Shown here: one piece after another, positions 1 through 8,433 of the stretch
How positions within the stretch are numbered: position 1 is the first letter of the stretch
Layout of the letters: each line of letters begins with the position of its first letter
DNA from: an uncultured delta proteobacterium
GTDB taxonomy: Bacteria; Myxococcota_A; Polyangia; Polyangiales; Polyangiaceae
Direction of reading: 5' to 3'
Assembly (NCBI GenBank): GCA_903892415.1
Contig: CAITIQ010000508.1
Location: 26,853 to 90,852, forward strand
Length of the DNA stretch: 64,000 nucleotides
Notes under the pieces: model-generated
Seen by the model: only the letters and a program-made list of their open reading frames with translations
Databases searched by the model: none
Told to the model about the DNA's origin: nothing
Made by a program: the position numbers and the translations under genes

Positions 1-803
1 AAAAATTCTTCGACGTGCGTGGCCGCGGTTGAGGTCGCGGGTCGGTAGATCAGCGAGAACGGTGGCAGTCGATCCTCGGGCGAATAGCCGAACGCTTTGG
101 CCGCGAGCTGTCGGAAGATCACGCCGCGACGGGCGCAGGCTTCACGCAGGGGCGCGAGCGTCTCTGTGGGTACGCCATCATCGATGACGGTGAAGACCGA
201 GCCCGGCGGGGGCGGCGCAGGCGCTAGAGCGGCCTCGCGTTGTGGCATGGCGCGCCATTCGCTGAGCGGAAGGTAGAAGAACCATAAGAAGACAGCCTTG
301 TGCCCTGCGACGACGGGCGCTGCCTGATGCGACGACCGGGGCTCGGGGTGACCCTCGGCGTTGCAGTTGCTCCAAACGGCGAGCCGCCCCGCCTGCGGCG
401 CTATTGCGGTGGGCCAAGGTGAAGCCTGAGGGAACTCGGTGGCGCCGCCGCTCTCTGGCGCCTCGACGATCAGCATCGCTGAGACCACCAGCGTGGCCCC
501 GTCGATCTCGTACTCGTCGAGGTGGGGCGGGTGACCCTGCCCGGGCTCGTAGCGACGAAAGCGCACGCTGTCTCTGACGGTGCTCTCGAAGCCGACCAAC
601 CTCTCGACCCGGCGGGTGAGGCTAACCAAGCCAGCGTTCTCGGCGATCGGCAGCTCGACCGAAGCGCCGTGCGGACTCTCTTCACCCTCGACCTCGAGCC
701 GCTGCTCGGCCCACGAGCGCAACGGAAGCAGCTCGGCTTCAAGGGCGAAGTCGGCATAAACCCGAAGATCGGGGCGCAGCGCCAGGACGCTCTCTCGGGC
801 CAT
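1..803 (-). CDS. Prolyl-4-hydroxylase-like 2OG-Fe(II) oxygenase, probably fused to an ATP-grasp-like domain (partial)
   Basis: The ATG at 803 lies 14 nt after the stop of the upstream gene and the frame stays open to the left edge (267 codons seen). Residues 82-180 match the 2OG-Fe(II) oxygenase core: RYEPGQGHPPHLDEYE carries the iron ligands H94 and D96, then GGATEFP, then distal H159 (SSHQAAPVVAGHK) with K169 ten residues later as the probable 2-oxoglutarate anchor. After a proline linker, from about residue 203, the sequence (VFTVIDDG, LREACARRGV, LIYRPATSTAA) resembles the N-terminal part of ATP-grasp peptide ligases. The catalytic part of that domain would lie outside the window, so the fusion is an inference. 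Family knowledge says such oxygenases hydroxylate protein or peptide side chains. The downstream position after an exported PqqD-like protein suggests a joint role. Confidence 0.7.
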   Translation of the reverse strand, partial: MARESVLALRPDLRVYADFALEAELLPLRSWAEQRLEVEGEESPHGASVELPIAENAGLVSLTRRVERLVGFESTVRDSVRFRRYEPGQGHPPHLDEYEIDGATLVVSAMLIVEAPESGGATEFPQASPWPTAIAPQAGRLAVWSNCNAEGHPEPRSSHQAAPVVAGHKAVFLWFFYLPLSEWRAMPQREAALAPAPPPPGSVFTVIDDGVPTETLAPLREACARRGVIFRQLAAKAFGYSPEDRLPPFSLIYRPATSTAATHVEEF

Positions 804-817
804 GGAGGACGTGCGGA

Positions 818-1639
818 CTACTTCTTTTCCGCCGACTCGTGATGCTGCTTCCTCTCCATCTCAAGTTTGCGGCGACGGATGGCCTCGCCGCTGGCTGCTG
901 CTTTGGCGGCGGTGTGCGCTCCCTCATAGGCCTTCATCGTCTCGTCCTTGCGCGCCGCCTCGCCTTTCACCTTTGGGTCCTCCTTGCGAGCGACGTTGTG
1001 CTTTAGCAGGCGTTCGTCGCGCACTTTGCGGGCTTGCTTGCGTGCTGTGACAAGCTCGCCCACGCTCTTGTCAGCGTTCTTGGCGTTTTCCTCCGACTTG
1101 TAGCGGACACGGTTGATTGATTTGGCCGCCGCCTCGCTTTTGAGGGCTTTCTTGCGAAGCTCTTCGGCCGCGGCCCCCGCGACTTTCTTCACCTCGGTCG
1201 AGCTGGCCGTCACGAGCGCGGAGCCGAGCGTGCCGTCGGGCGCGACGACAAGCTCGAGCTCGGAGGTGCCGGGCGGAGTAACGCGGGCTTGCAGCAAGTT
1301 GGCGTCAGCAAGGGCGTCCAGGGCGGCGAAGACCAGCTCATCGCTGCCGGTGAAGCCGGTCAGTTCAGCGAGTTTGTCACGCATGGCGGCGGGCGTCGTT
1401 TTACCGTCGGAGAGCGCAAACACAGCCGCTGCGATCACGTGCACCCGCGAAGTTTTGCCGCTGCTCTCGTCTTTGAGCACGAGCGCATCGTCGTCGACCG
1501 AAAACGAAAGACCCTCGGTGCGAGCGGTGGGCAGCGCTTCAGCTTTGGTCGCCGCAGGCGCCTCGGCGTAAGCCGTGGCAGGCACGGCAGCAAAGAGCGC
1601 GGTTAGCAGAGCGATGACCCGAGGGTGGATTGACTTCAT
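818..1639 (-). CDS. Exported PqqD-like domain protein with long charged tail
   Basis: A 273-residue protein with a typical Sec signal peptide (residues 1-25, probable AYA|EA cleavage). Residues 44-121 read like a PqqD/RRE winged-helix fold: a strand pair (FSVDDDALVLKDESSGK), an AAAVFALSDGKTT turn, then a helical region ending in LDALADANLLQARV. PqqD domains bind leader peptides in RiPP pathways and are normally cytoplasmic, so a signal peptide here is odd. From about residue 150 to the end the protein is very rich in Lys, Arg, Glu and Ala and probably helical or coiled-coil. It is followed after 14 nt by the dioxygenase/ATP-grasp gene, so the two are likely an operon. The charged tail may be a substrate of that enzyme, but this is speculation; the domain call rests on pattern only. 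Confidence 0.6.
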   Translation of the reverse strand: MKSIHPRVIALLTALFAAVPATAYAEAPAATKAEALPTARTEGLSFSVDDDALVLKDESSGKTSRVHVIAAAVFALSDGKTTPAAMRDKLAELTGFTGSDELVFAALDALADANLLQARVTPPGTSELELVVAPDGTLGSALVTASSTEVKKVAGAAAEELRKKALKSEAAAKSINRVRYKSEENAKNADKSVGELVTARKQARKVRDERLLKHNVARKEDPKVKGEAARKDETMKAYEGAHTAAKAAASGEAIRRRKLEMERKQHHESAEKK

Positions 1640-1677
1640 GGTAGCCCTCCACTCTAGCGCCTTGGTTGGCGGGCGCG

Positions 1678-2553
1678 CTACGGCGCTGACCGCATCCAGG
1701 TGAACACGTCGCTAAAAACGGCGTCTCCGTCGGCCAAGTTGCCGTGGGTGCAGCCCGGCATCTCGAAGTACTTCGCGCGTACGCCGGCCTTCTCGAGCAT
1801 CGGCACCGCGCCCTTCATGCGCTGGGGGACGTCGAGGGAGCACGACATCGTGGCGACGGTGGTCGCCTTTTCGAGCCGGTCTTTGCGCGGGTCTTTGGGA
1901 GAGCCGATCAGCACGACGTGGCGGTAACGCGCGGGATCCTTCTTCACGAGGTTCTCGAGCAGCGTGGCGCCAAGCGAGTAGCCGACGTGGAGCAGCTCGC
2001 TGCGCTGCTCGCTCGGAACGCCAGCGGCGTCGAGTGCAGCGTCCAGTCGCTTCTCCTCGCGCACCGGGTCCGAGGAGATCGAGTGGAAGTCCCCCGAGGC
2101 GCCGCACGGCTTCTCGCCATCGATCGCGAGCGCGCCGCCGTGCGTTGCCGCGGCCTCAGTGAAGCCGTGAAGGTAGGCCCCAGCGTTCGAGCAGATGCCA
2201 GGAAAGAAAACGATGCGAGGTGGCTTACCGTCGCGCGCACGGACGATGCTCGTCGTCGGGCCACCGGCGATCTCGAGCCGCTCCACCGTGGCAGCTGCGT
2301 GGCGCGGCTCCGAGGCTGGCCCCGGGATGGGCGCCGCAGGGCTCGGCGCCGGGCCGGTCGAAGCTACGAGGGCGATCGCGGAAACTGTCGCGAGCGCGGA
2401 GGCCGCCGCGGAGGGCTCTGGCGCGCTGACGCGAACCGACGCGGTCGCAGGGGGCTCGTTCGAGGGCGCCGACGAGCTCGGTGCTCGCGCCCCCTCCGCG
2501 CAGGCGAGCGTAAGCATCGTCGTCAGCAGGAGGGCGCTATGCGTGACGTGCAT
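1678..2553 (-). CDS. Lipoprotein alpha/beta hydrolase
   Basis: A 291-residue lipoprotein with signal peptide ending LTLAC (lipid Cys18), then an Ala/Pro/Ser-rich linker to about residue 85. The C-terminal 190 residues look like an alpha/beta hydrolase: RIVFFPGICSNAG near the oxyanion region, the nucleophile elbow GYSLG, VVLIGSPKDP, and a late CTHGNL holding the likely catalytic His. The substrate is unknown; the fold suggests a serine esterase or peptidase acting at the cell envelope. An upstream TTG would add one residue; the ATG at 2553 was chosen. It lies 38 nt upstream of the PqqD-like gene on the same strand and could be co-transcribed with it. Confidence 0.7.
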   Translation of the reverse strand: MHVTHSALLLTTMLTLACAEGARAPSSSAPSNEPPATASVRVSAPEPSAAASALATVSAIALVASTGPAPSPAAPIPGPASEPRHAAATVERLEIAGGPTTSIVRARDGKPPRIVFFPGICSNAGAYLHGFTEAAATHGGALAIDGEKPCGASGDFHSISSDPVREEKRLDAALDAAGVPSEQRSELLHVGYSLGATLLENLVKKDPARYRHVVLIGSPKDPRKDRLEKATTVATMSCSLDVPQRMKGAVPMLEKAGVRAKYFEMPGCTHGNLADGDAVFSDVFTWMRSAP

Positions 2554-2625
2554 CAACGGTTGGTCGCTTGCGCGGACGAAAGTGTGACGCGCCCTGGCCT
2601 CTGGGGGATCGGTCGTCGAAGTGGT

Positions 2626-2684
2626 CGTTTTGTTGAGTTCGGAGACCCATCGGGCGGGGATAGGCGCTCCAACTCAACAAAACG
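2626..2684. repeat. Strong inverted repeat between two lipoprotein genes
   Basis: Positions 2626-2639 are perfectly reverse-complementary to 2671-2684 (14 bp, core GTTTTGTTGAGTT). The pairing continues inward as GGAG/CTCC (2641-2644 with 2667-2670) after a one-base bulge, leaving a loop of 22 nt. It is AT-rich compared with its surroundings. It sits in the 156-bp gap between two minus-strand lipoprotein genes. No U-tract follows either arm, so it may be a factor-dependent terminator, an operator, or an RNA stabiliser. Confidence 0.6.
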
Positions 2685-2709
2685 TCCAGTTGGAGGTCCC
2701 ATCCTCGCG

Positions 2710-3369
2710 TCAGCGACACTTCGCAACCCACTCATCGGCGTTCTTCACCGCTTTGACGACCCAGGCTCGGGGCACGTCTTGCAAGGGCATCGCGAGCTTG
2801 GTGGGCAGCTTGGCCTCCGCCAACTCGGGAAATAGCGCCTTCGACGGCTCGTGCCCGCGGACGGCAGCTGCGCGGACGAATTGAAGCGCACGGACGTAGT
2901 CCGCTTCTTCATCCTTCTGGGGCGCCTGCTTGCCAAAACGCGCGCCGAAGAGCGCCTTGCCGTATTGGTATTGGGCCTCGAGCAGTCCCGCCTCGGCAGC
3001 GAATAGCAGCGCAGCCATATTGCGCTCCCACTCTTCCTTGCTTGGATGCTGCTCGCGGCGAAGTTGCTCGAGAAACGGCGTGGCTTGGTTCAAGGCGGCC
3101 AGGGCTTCTTTGCGCTTGGCCTGATCGCAAACGCCGAGCGGCTCGACTGCCGGAGCTGCGCTCGCAGAGGCGAGGGGAGCTGCGGAGGACGGCGCCTTTG
3201 CATTGCCGCTCGGTGCTTCGTTGCTGGGCGTTGATGAGGCGCTTTGCGAGGTGGCCACCGCTGCTACCGCCGAGGGCTGCGGAGCTGTTTGCTCCGGCGC
3301 TGCCGAAGAGCCGGCGCAGGCGGTGAAGGAGGCACAGAGCAGGAGTACGAAGGCGCGACGGACCGACAT
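2710..3369 (-). CDS. Lipoprotein with Sel1/TPR-like helical repeats
   Basis: A 219-residue protein with lipoprotein signal ending SFTAC (Cys18; ATG at 3369 preferred over a GTG three codons upstream). A long Ala/Ser/Pro-rich linker reaches about residue 80. The C-terminal part is helical and contains two segments like Sel1 repeats (AALLFAAEAGLLEAQYQYGKAL and RALQFVRAAAVRGHEPS...). Sel1-type proteins usually scaffold protein-protein contacts, but the exact role here is unknown. It may precede the 1678-2553 hydrolase in one unit, although the 2626-2684 hairpin lies between them. Confidence 0.65.
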   Translation of the reverse strand: MSVRRAFVLLLCASFTACAGSSAAPEQTAPQPSAVAAVATSQSASSTPSNEAPSGNAKAPSSAAPLASASAAPAVEPLGVCDQAKRKEALAALNQATPFLEQLRREQHPSKEEWERNMAALLFAAEAGLLEAQYQYGKALFGARFGKQAPQKDEEADYVRALQFVRAAAVRGHEPSKALFPELAEAKLPTKLAMPLQDVPRAWVVKAVKNADEWVAKCR

Positions 3370-3521
3370 GCCTCGCACGCTATCACGCAGTCCTCTTGCG
3401 CCGAGCCATCAGCGTATCCAAGTATCGCAGTAGCCGTTGCGCCTACTGCGCCTCGACGTTAACGAGGCTCATGCGCTTTTGGGCCTTTGAGTGCAGCTTC
3501 CTGATCAACAATAACTTCAGC

Positions 3522-4106
3522 ATGGCGGAGGTCTTCGTTGGAGCCTCGCGCAAGGAGCTGCTTTCGGCCATGACCAGGTTCTTTCGCGTACCGCGCAGCA
3601 GCGTGCTGGTCGCCGACGTTCTCGGGGCTTGGCTGGCCGAGGACGGCGCCGCTTCCACCTTCTTCGGCGCGAAGCCGTTCGTCAGCGTCGCCATCGCGAA
3701 GCAGCAATTGAGCTTCGACGAGGCGGTGGATGCTCTGGTTGGCGACTTGGACGGGGCGATTTCGCGCGTGTACCTGGCGAAAGGCAAAGCGGACGCCGTC
3801 GACGCGACCGAGGCGGACGAGGACGACGATGACGATCCGGAATATCGGCCGTTCAAGTTCGGCTTCGATGCGGCAGGCTTCTTGGCAACGTTGCCGCAGC
3901 TTGACGGGGCAAAGCTTTCGCCCGAGCAACGCGTGCTACTGGTGAGGCCGCTGGGGGCTCCGGGATATAGCGGTAGCGATGAAGCCCGCTATCACCCCAA
4001 CGTCGAGGTCACGCCCGGCTGGTCCGATGCCGGGGTGGACAGCGAGCCCAGCCGCTTCGAGCCGAAGGCCCGCTTCGTTCGCGATCTCTCGGTGCCGGCC
4101 GTATGA
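3522..4106 (+). CDS. Uncharacterised protein with acidic stretch
   Basis: A 194-residue protein starting at the ATG at 3522 (MAEVFVGASRKELL); the frame is open further upstream but that extension does not look coding. No signal peptide or membrane segment is visible. A run of Asp/Glu (EADEDDDDDPEYRPF) lies near the middle, followed by a Pro/Gly-rich C-terminal part. It overlaps the next gene by four bases (ATGA at 4103-4106), so it is very likely translationally coupled to the PhyH-type dioxygenase. No family was recognised. Confidence 0.6.
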   Translation: MAEVFVGASRKELLSAMTRFFRVPRSSVLVADVLGAWLAEDGAASTFFGAKPFVSVAIAKQQLSFDEAVDALVGDLDGAISRVYLAKGKADAVDATEADEDDDDDPEYRPFKFGFDAAGFLATLPQLDGAKLSPEQRVLLVRPLGAPGYSGSDEARYHPNVEVTPGWSDAGVDSEPSRFEPKARFVRDLSVPAV

Positions 4107-4915
4107 GCCTCACAAGCGGCGCACTCGAAGGCCACGTCGCCGAGGTCCGAGAGCGAGGTTTCACCGTGCTCGAGGACGTGATCGAACCGGCGCTACTCGA
4201 TGCGCTGGCAGACGAAGTAGCGAGGCTCACCGCCCTACTCGGCGTGGTTCCGGCGCAGAACCTCTTCGAGGGCACGCGGACGACCCGCATCTACAACCTG
4301 CTGGCGCGCGGCAAGGTCTTCGAGCAGGTGGCCGAGCACGGTGCGGTTTTGCCGCTCGTGGAGCGCGTGCTCGATCGCGGTTGCCTCGTCTCTTCGCTTT
4401 CGTCGATCGCCATCGCACCCGGCGAAGTGGCGCAGCCGCTCCACGCCGATGACCAACTCTTGCCGCTGCCCCGGCCGCACGTCCCCATCGTCTGCAACAC
4501 GATGTGGGCGATCACCGAATTCACCGAAGAGAACGGCGCAACCCGCGTCGTCCCCGGGTCGCACACGGCTGCAGCGCCGCCCGAGCCCTTCGGCGATACG
4601 CCCACCGTCCCGGCCCTGATGAAGCGAGGCAGCGTGCTCGTTTACAATGGCAGCCTGTGGCACGGCGGCGGCGCCAACCGCTCGAGCGAAACGCGGCTCG
4701 GTATCGCGATGAACTATTGCGCGGGCTGGATTCGGCAACAGGAGAATCAACAGCTCGGGATTCCGCTCGAGGTCGCGCGCGGTTTCTCGCCGCGGCTGCG
4801 CAAGCTCGCAGGCTTCGGCCTGTACAAGCGGCTGCTGGGCCACATCGACAAGTGCAGCCCCGAGGACCTACTCGACGAATGCCCGCCGCGGCCTATCGTT
4901 GGAACCATCGGGTGA
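4103..4915 (+). CDS. Phytanoyl-CoA dioxygenase (PhyH) family protein
   Basis: A 270-residue 2OG-Fe(II) dioxygenase of the PhyH family. The iron-binding facial triad is visible as H114 and D116 (PLHADDQ) and H187 (LWHGGGANRS), with arginines at 193 and 198 as candidates to bind 2-oxoglutarate. The N-terminal part (GFTVLEDVIEPALLDAL) and the ENGATRVVPGSH segment are typical of the family, and the length is normal. Its start overlaps the upstream gene by ATGA. PhyH proteins hydroxylate lipids or small molecules in primary and secondary metabolism; the substrate cannot be told from the sequence. Confidence 0.9.
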   Translation: MSLTSGALEGHVAEVRERGFTVLEDVIEPALLDALADEVARLTALLGVVPAQNLFEGTRTTRIYNLLARGKVFEQVAEHGAVLPLVERVLDRGCLVSSLSSIAIAPGEVAQPLHADDQLLPLPRPHVPIVCNTMWAITEFTEENGATRVVPGSHTAAAPPEPFGDTPTVPALMKRGSVLVYNGSLWHGGGANRSSETRLGIAMNYCAGWIRQQENQQLGIPLEVARGFSPRLRKLAGFGLYKRLLGHIDKCSPEDLLDECPPRPIVGTIG

Positions 4916-5041
4916 GGCTCCTGACATAACCTGTCAGCTGTGTGTCAGGTTTGGCGTGGCTGCGCCAATCGGACGGTCGCAAGTGCGCCCGTTGCGAGTA
5001 CGTTCGGCTCGCGCGAAGCAACGCGCAAGCAGGAGCGTTTC

Positions 5042-5413
5042 ATGTCCAGCGATATTGCCAAGAAGTACGTCGAACTATGCCAAGCGGGTCAGTTCGATGC
5101 GTGTCTCGATCAGCTCTTTGCCGCCGACGCCGTCAGCGTCGAGGCCGGCGTTGCTCCCGGCTCCGGAATGGAGCGCACCGCGACTGGCCTCGAGTCGATC
5201 AAAGCCAAGGGCAAGTGGTGGGCCGAGAACCACGAGGTCCACAAGATCGAGGTGAACGGCCCGTATCCTCACGATGATCGCTTCATCGTTCGCTTCGTCA
5301 TGGATGTGACGATCAAGCAGCACAACAAGCGTGTGAGCATGGACGAGGTTGGGCTCTTCACCGTCAAAGACGGCAAGATCATCAAAGAAGAGTTCTTCTA
5401 CGGCATGGGCTGA
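5042..5413 (+). CDS. SnoaL-like / NTF2-fold small protein
   Basis: A 123-residue protein with ATG at 5042 preceded by AGGAGCG. The pattern is that of SnoaL-like NTF2-fold domains: an N-terminal helix (AKKYVELCQAGQFDACLDQLFAADA), a helix with WWAENHEV, then strands (RFIVRFVMDVTI, DEVGLFTVKDGKIIKEEFFYG). This fold occurs in isomerases, cyclases and polar-molecule binding proteins. No catalytic assignment is possible. It stands 126 nt after the dioxygenase gene and ends at a hairpin. Confidence 0.8.
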   Translation: MSSDIAKKYVELCQAGQFDACLDQLFAADAVSVEAGVAPGSGMERTATGLESIKAKGKWWAENHEVHKIEVNGPYPHDDRFIVRFVMDVTIKQHNKRVSMDEVGLFTVKDGKIIKEEFFYGMG

Positions 5414-5431
5414 GCTCTGGGCTCAAATGGG

Positions 5432-5458
5432 ACGCGCGCTTCGTGTGGCGCGCGTTTC
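5432..5458. terminator. Probable bidirectional terminator hairpin
   Basis: An 8-bp perfect GC-rich stem (ACGCGCGC at 5432-5439 with GCGCGCGT at 5448-5455), with an 8-nt loop, followed by TTTC. It lies in the 43-nt gap between the convergent SnoaL-like gene and the 5457-6911 lipoprotein gene, where a shared terminator is expected. Confidence 0.6.
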
Positions 5459-6911
5459 ATGGTTGCTGCAGAAGCTCACAGTCACAGCTAGGACTGCAGC
5501 CGTCTCCCTCGATGCCGTTGCCGTCATCGCAGGCCTCTTGATCGTCAACACAGCCGTCGCCACAACCGCCTCCGCCAGGCCGCGACGGACAGGGGGCGGG
5601 TGGTTTGCGCCAACGGAAAATACGATCGCCAGCGGCGAAGAGGAGGAACTCGGGGCTACTGGCGTCCACCGAGGTGATGTCTACGTTCGTGACCAACGTC
5701 TTAACGAGCGCGCCACTGTTGGCGTTGAGCACCTGCAGCTCATTCGCCTTTGCGAGTGAGGTCGCATACAAGAAGTGACCATCAGCGTCGGCGGGCCAGG
5801 TCACATTCCCGAACTGGGTAACAGGGTGTTGGCTACCGACCATACAGCGCTGAAGCCGTTGAATCGGACCGGCGTCCCCGACGGTGCCGAGGGTACCCAC
5901 GAACACGCTGTTTGTGGAGACGGCCAACCGGTTGGGGTAGGCGATGGCGGGCACGGTCTGTACGCATTGCGCGACGTCACCGATCGTGGGGTACTGGTAT
6001 ACGCAAGCGCCCGTTAGGTTGTTGCCACCCCAGGTGTTCCACCAAACCGAGCCGTCGAGCGGATCGCTGTCCATTCCGAGGGGATCGAGGATGTCGTTGG
6101 GAGCGTTGTAGTTGGTGGCGAGTTCTACGGGGCAGGGGCCGGGGACCTCGAGGCACTCCCGTGAGATCCGCCACAGCTGTTCGTTCGGGGGCTCATTCGA
6201 CTCAACGAAGTAGAGCCTATCCTCTCCAGGCAAAGAGCCGCGGACCATCGCCGCTCCGTTGAGTTGGGAGCCGTTGGAAAGGGGCACGGAGGTGAAACAA
6301 TCGAGACCGCGAGCATTGATCCTGCAGACGCTTACACAACTATCGTTGCCCGGGTCTCCATCGCAGTTCTGCGCCTGGCCAGCGTAGTAAACGTGGTTGG
6401 CCCCACCCGCGACGATGAAGCCGATTCCAGGATCATTCATCGCGAAGAAAGCCATCGGAGGTGCGTCTAGGCTGAATCCCAGCGGCCAGGTAGAGAGGGC
6501 TCCGTTCGACCCAGCGTCCCACGTTTGCGCTACGGCATATCCACCGCTTGCACCGCCTTCGACGAAGAGAACGCTGAGCACGCCCGCAGACTCCGCGCTA
6601 GCGCTGACGACTGTGCAGAACCCATCCGCGTCGCAATAGCTGTCGGGTCCGCAGTAAGCCTCGCCGGCCTCACAGCCAGGCACAGCCCCGGCTCCACCAC
6701 CGCCGTCGGTGCCAGCGCCACCGGGCACTCCTGCGCCTCCTGCGCCAGTGGGAGCGCCTCCGTTGCCTCCCGAGCTCGCTGTCGTTGCCGTGGCGCCGGT
6801 CCCATCCCCGGCTCCACCCGCGGAACGCAGCGCATCGGTGTCAAACAATAGGCCGCAACCGCTGATTGCGCAGTAGCTGAGAGCGAAGAAGGGAAGCGAT
6901 GCGCGTCTCAT
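5457..6911 (-). CDS. Secreted lipoprotein with Cys-rich CGDGxxD..CDDGN repeat (paralogue B)
   Basis: A 484-residue lipoprotein (signal ending AISGC) with a Gly/Ala/Thr-rich GGAG linker, then a central region of about 340 residues with repeated short hydrophobic strands and paired cysteines, suggestive of a beta-propeller. Near the C-terminus is a single Cys-rich repeat of the kind common in myxobacterial surface proteins (GCGDGCVDDQEACDDGN...GDGC). It is a close paralogue of the gene immediately upstream, with blocks such as GMDSDP.DGSVWWNTWGGN nearly identical, and starts two bases after that gene's stop. The pair arose by tandem duplication and is probably co-translated. The function is unknown; an outer surface binding role is plausible. 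Confidence 0.8.
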   Translation of the reverse strand: MRRASLPFFALSYCAISGCGLLFDTDALRSAGGAGDGTGATATTASSGGNGGAPTGAGGAGVPGGAGTDGGGGAGAVPGCEAGEAYCGPDSYCDADGFCTVVSASAESAGVLSVLFVEGGASGGYAVAQTWDAGSNGALSTWPLGFSLDAPPMAFFAMNDPGIGFIVAGGANHVYYAGQAQNCDGDPGNDSCVSVCRINARGLDCFTSVPLSNGSQLNGAAMVRGSLPGEDRLYFVESNEPPNEQLWRISRECLEVPGPCPVELATNYNAPNDILDPLGMDSDPLDGSVWWNTWGGNNLTGACVYQYPTIGDVAQCVQTVPAIAYPNRLAVSTNSVFVGTLGTVGDAGPIQRLQRCMVGSQHPVTQFGNVTWPADADGHFLYATSLAKANELQVLNANSGALVKTLVTNVDITSVDASSPEFLLFAAGDRIFRWRKPPAPCPSRPGGGGCGDGCVDDQEACDDGNGIEGDGCSPSCDCELLQQP

Positions 6912-6913
6912 GG

Positions 6914-8365
6914 TTATTGCGGAAGCTCACACCCACAGCTTGTCCCACAACCGTCCATCGCGTCGGTGTTGCCGTCGTCGCAGTCCTCTCCAATATCAAC
7001 GCAGCCATCGCCGCACATGCCCGGTCCGGGGGCCGAAGGGCAGGGGGGCTCTGGTTTGCGCCAACGGTAGATGCGATTGCCCGCGGCGAAGAGCAGGAAA
7101 TCGCGGTTGGTTGCGTCCACCGAGGTGATGTCGGTGTTGGCGACCAACGTCCTCACCAGCACGCCCGTGTTGGCGTTTAGCACCTTTAGTTCGTTAGGGC
7201 TTAGGCGCGAGGTTGCGTACAAGAAGTGACCGTCGGCGTCGGCGGGCCAAGTCACACTGTCCAAAGCGGCAACTGGGTATTGGTTTCCAATCAAACAACG
7301 CCCAATCCGCTGAATCGGGCCCGGATCTCCTGAGTTGTCGAAGGTGCCCACGAACACATGATTCGCCGAGACGGCTAAGCGGTTGGGGTACGCAATGGCA
7401 GGCGTGGTCTGCAAACATTGCGAGACGTCACCAGCCGCCGGGTAACTGTAGACGCAAGCTCCCGTTAGGTTGTTGCCTCCCCAGGTGTTCCACCAAACCG
7501 AGCCGTCGACCGGATCGCTGTCCATGCCAAGCGGATCGAGGTTGTCGTTGGGGGCGTTGTAGTTGGTGGCAAGTTCTACGTCGCAACTGGGGTTAGACTC
7601 GAGGCAAGCGCGTGAGACGCGCTGAAGTTCGTTTGAGGCATCGCTCGCTTCGGCGAAGTAGACCGTATCGTTCGCCGGCACGTTGCCGCGAACCGTCACC
7701 GCGCCATTGATGTGCTGTCCAAGCGTGAGTGCAACGGGCGGCTCACATGCGGGAGTCCCAATTAAGTTACAGACCGTTACACAGCTGTCCGTAGCACCAT
7801 CCCCGTCGCAGTTCTGTAGCTGGCCAAAGTAGTAGATGTGATTGGGCCCGCCTGCCGCAATGAAGCCAATTCCTGCATCGTTGATGGTGGCGGTCGCGCT
7901 TGGGCCTTCGTCTTCCCCAAACAAAAGCGGCCAGACCAGGAGAACGTCATCACCGGAATCCGCCACGTACGCGACCACCTGGCCTGAGTCTCCACCGACG
8001 AACGCGATCTGCGTTGCATTCGCGACTTGCATCGTTGGAGCGCTGACGACCGTGCAAAAGCCTAGCCCTTCACTGTCGCACGAGCTGCCTGGCCCACAGT
8101 AAACCGCACCGTCCTCGCAGCTACCGCCCCCGCTGCCACCGTTCCCGCCACTGCCACCGGTCCCGCCGCTCCCACCTCCGCTGCTGCTGCTCGCCCCGCC
8201 AGCCCCACCGCCGCCTGCACTGAGGCCGCCAGTGCTGGTTGCAGTCATATTCGAACCACCATTCCCACCAGCCCCGCCTTCCCCGCTGTACAAAAGGATG
8301 CAGCCCGTCTGCACCGTGGTCGTCAGCAAGGTGCAAAGTGGAAGCCAGCGGCGGGGGAAGCGCAT
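6914..8365 (-). CDS. Secreted lipoprotein with Cys-rich CGDGxxD..CDDGN repeat (paralogue A)
   Basis: A 483-residue protein with the same order of parts as the gene that follows it: a hydrophobic lipoprotein-type leader (MRFPRRWLPLCTLLTTTVQTGC), a long Gly/Ser linker of GGxGG units to about residue 80, a Cys-containing propeller-like body, and a terminal MCGDGCVDIGEDCDDGN repeat. The two proteins align over nearly their whole length, with the linkers most divergent. The repeat belongs to the Cys-rich family often found in myxobacterial secreted proteins. Being first in the tandem pair, it presumably carries the promoter, in the 8366-8433 gap or upstream of it. Confidence 0.8.
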   Translation of the reverse strand: MRFPRRWLPLCTLLTTTVQTGCILLYSGEGGAGGNGGSNMTATSTGGLSAGGGGAGGASSSSGGGSGGTGGSGGNGGSGGGSCEDGAVYCGPGSSCDSEGLGFCTVVSAPTMQVANATQIAFVGGDSGQVVAYVADSGDDVLLVWPLLFGEDEGPSATATINDAGIGFIAAGGPNHIYYFGQLQNCDGDGATDSCVTVCNLIGTPACEPPVALTLGQHINGAVTVRGNVPANDTVYFAEASDASNELQRVSRACLESNPSCDVELATNYNAPNDNLDPLGMDSDPVDGSVWWNTWGGNNLTGACVYSYPAAGDVSQCLQTTPAIAYPNRLAVSANHVFVGTFDNSGDPGPIQRIGRCLIGNQYPVAALDSVTWPADADGHFLYATSRLSPNELKVLNANTGVLVRTLVANTDITSVDATNRDFLLFAAGNRIYRWRKPEPPCPSAPGPGMCGDGCVDIGEDCDDGNTDAMDGCGTSCGCELPQ

Positions 8366-8433
8366 GGTTGCGAGGCTAGTCGGTTGCGCGTTCCATGTCA
8401 GGTGCTGAACCCCGTCGCGGGCGGTCTAGTACC

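Noticed and set aside
1744..2835. A 363-residue plus-strand frame across two lipoprotein genes
   Set aside because: It is rich in Arg/Gly/Ala, runs antisense through an alpha/beta hydrolase gene and the hairpin, and has no domain.
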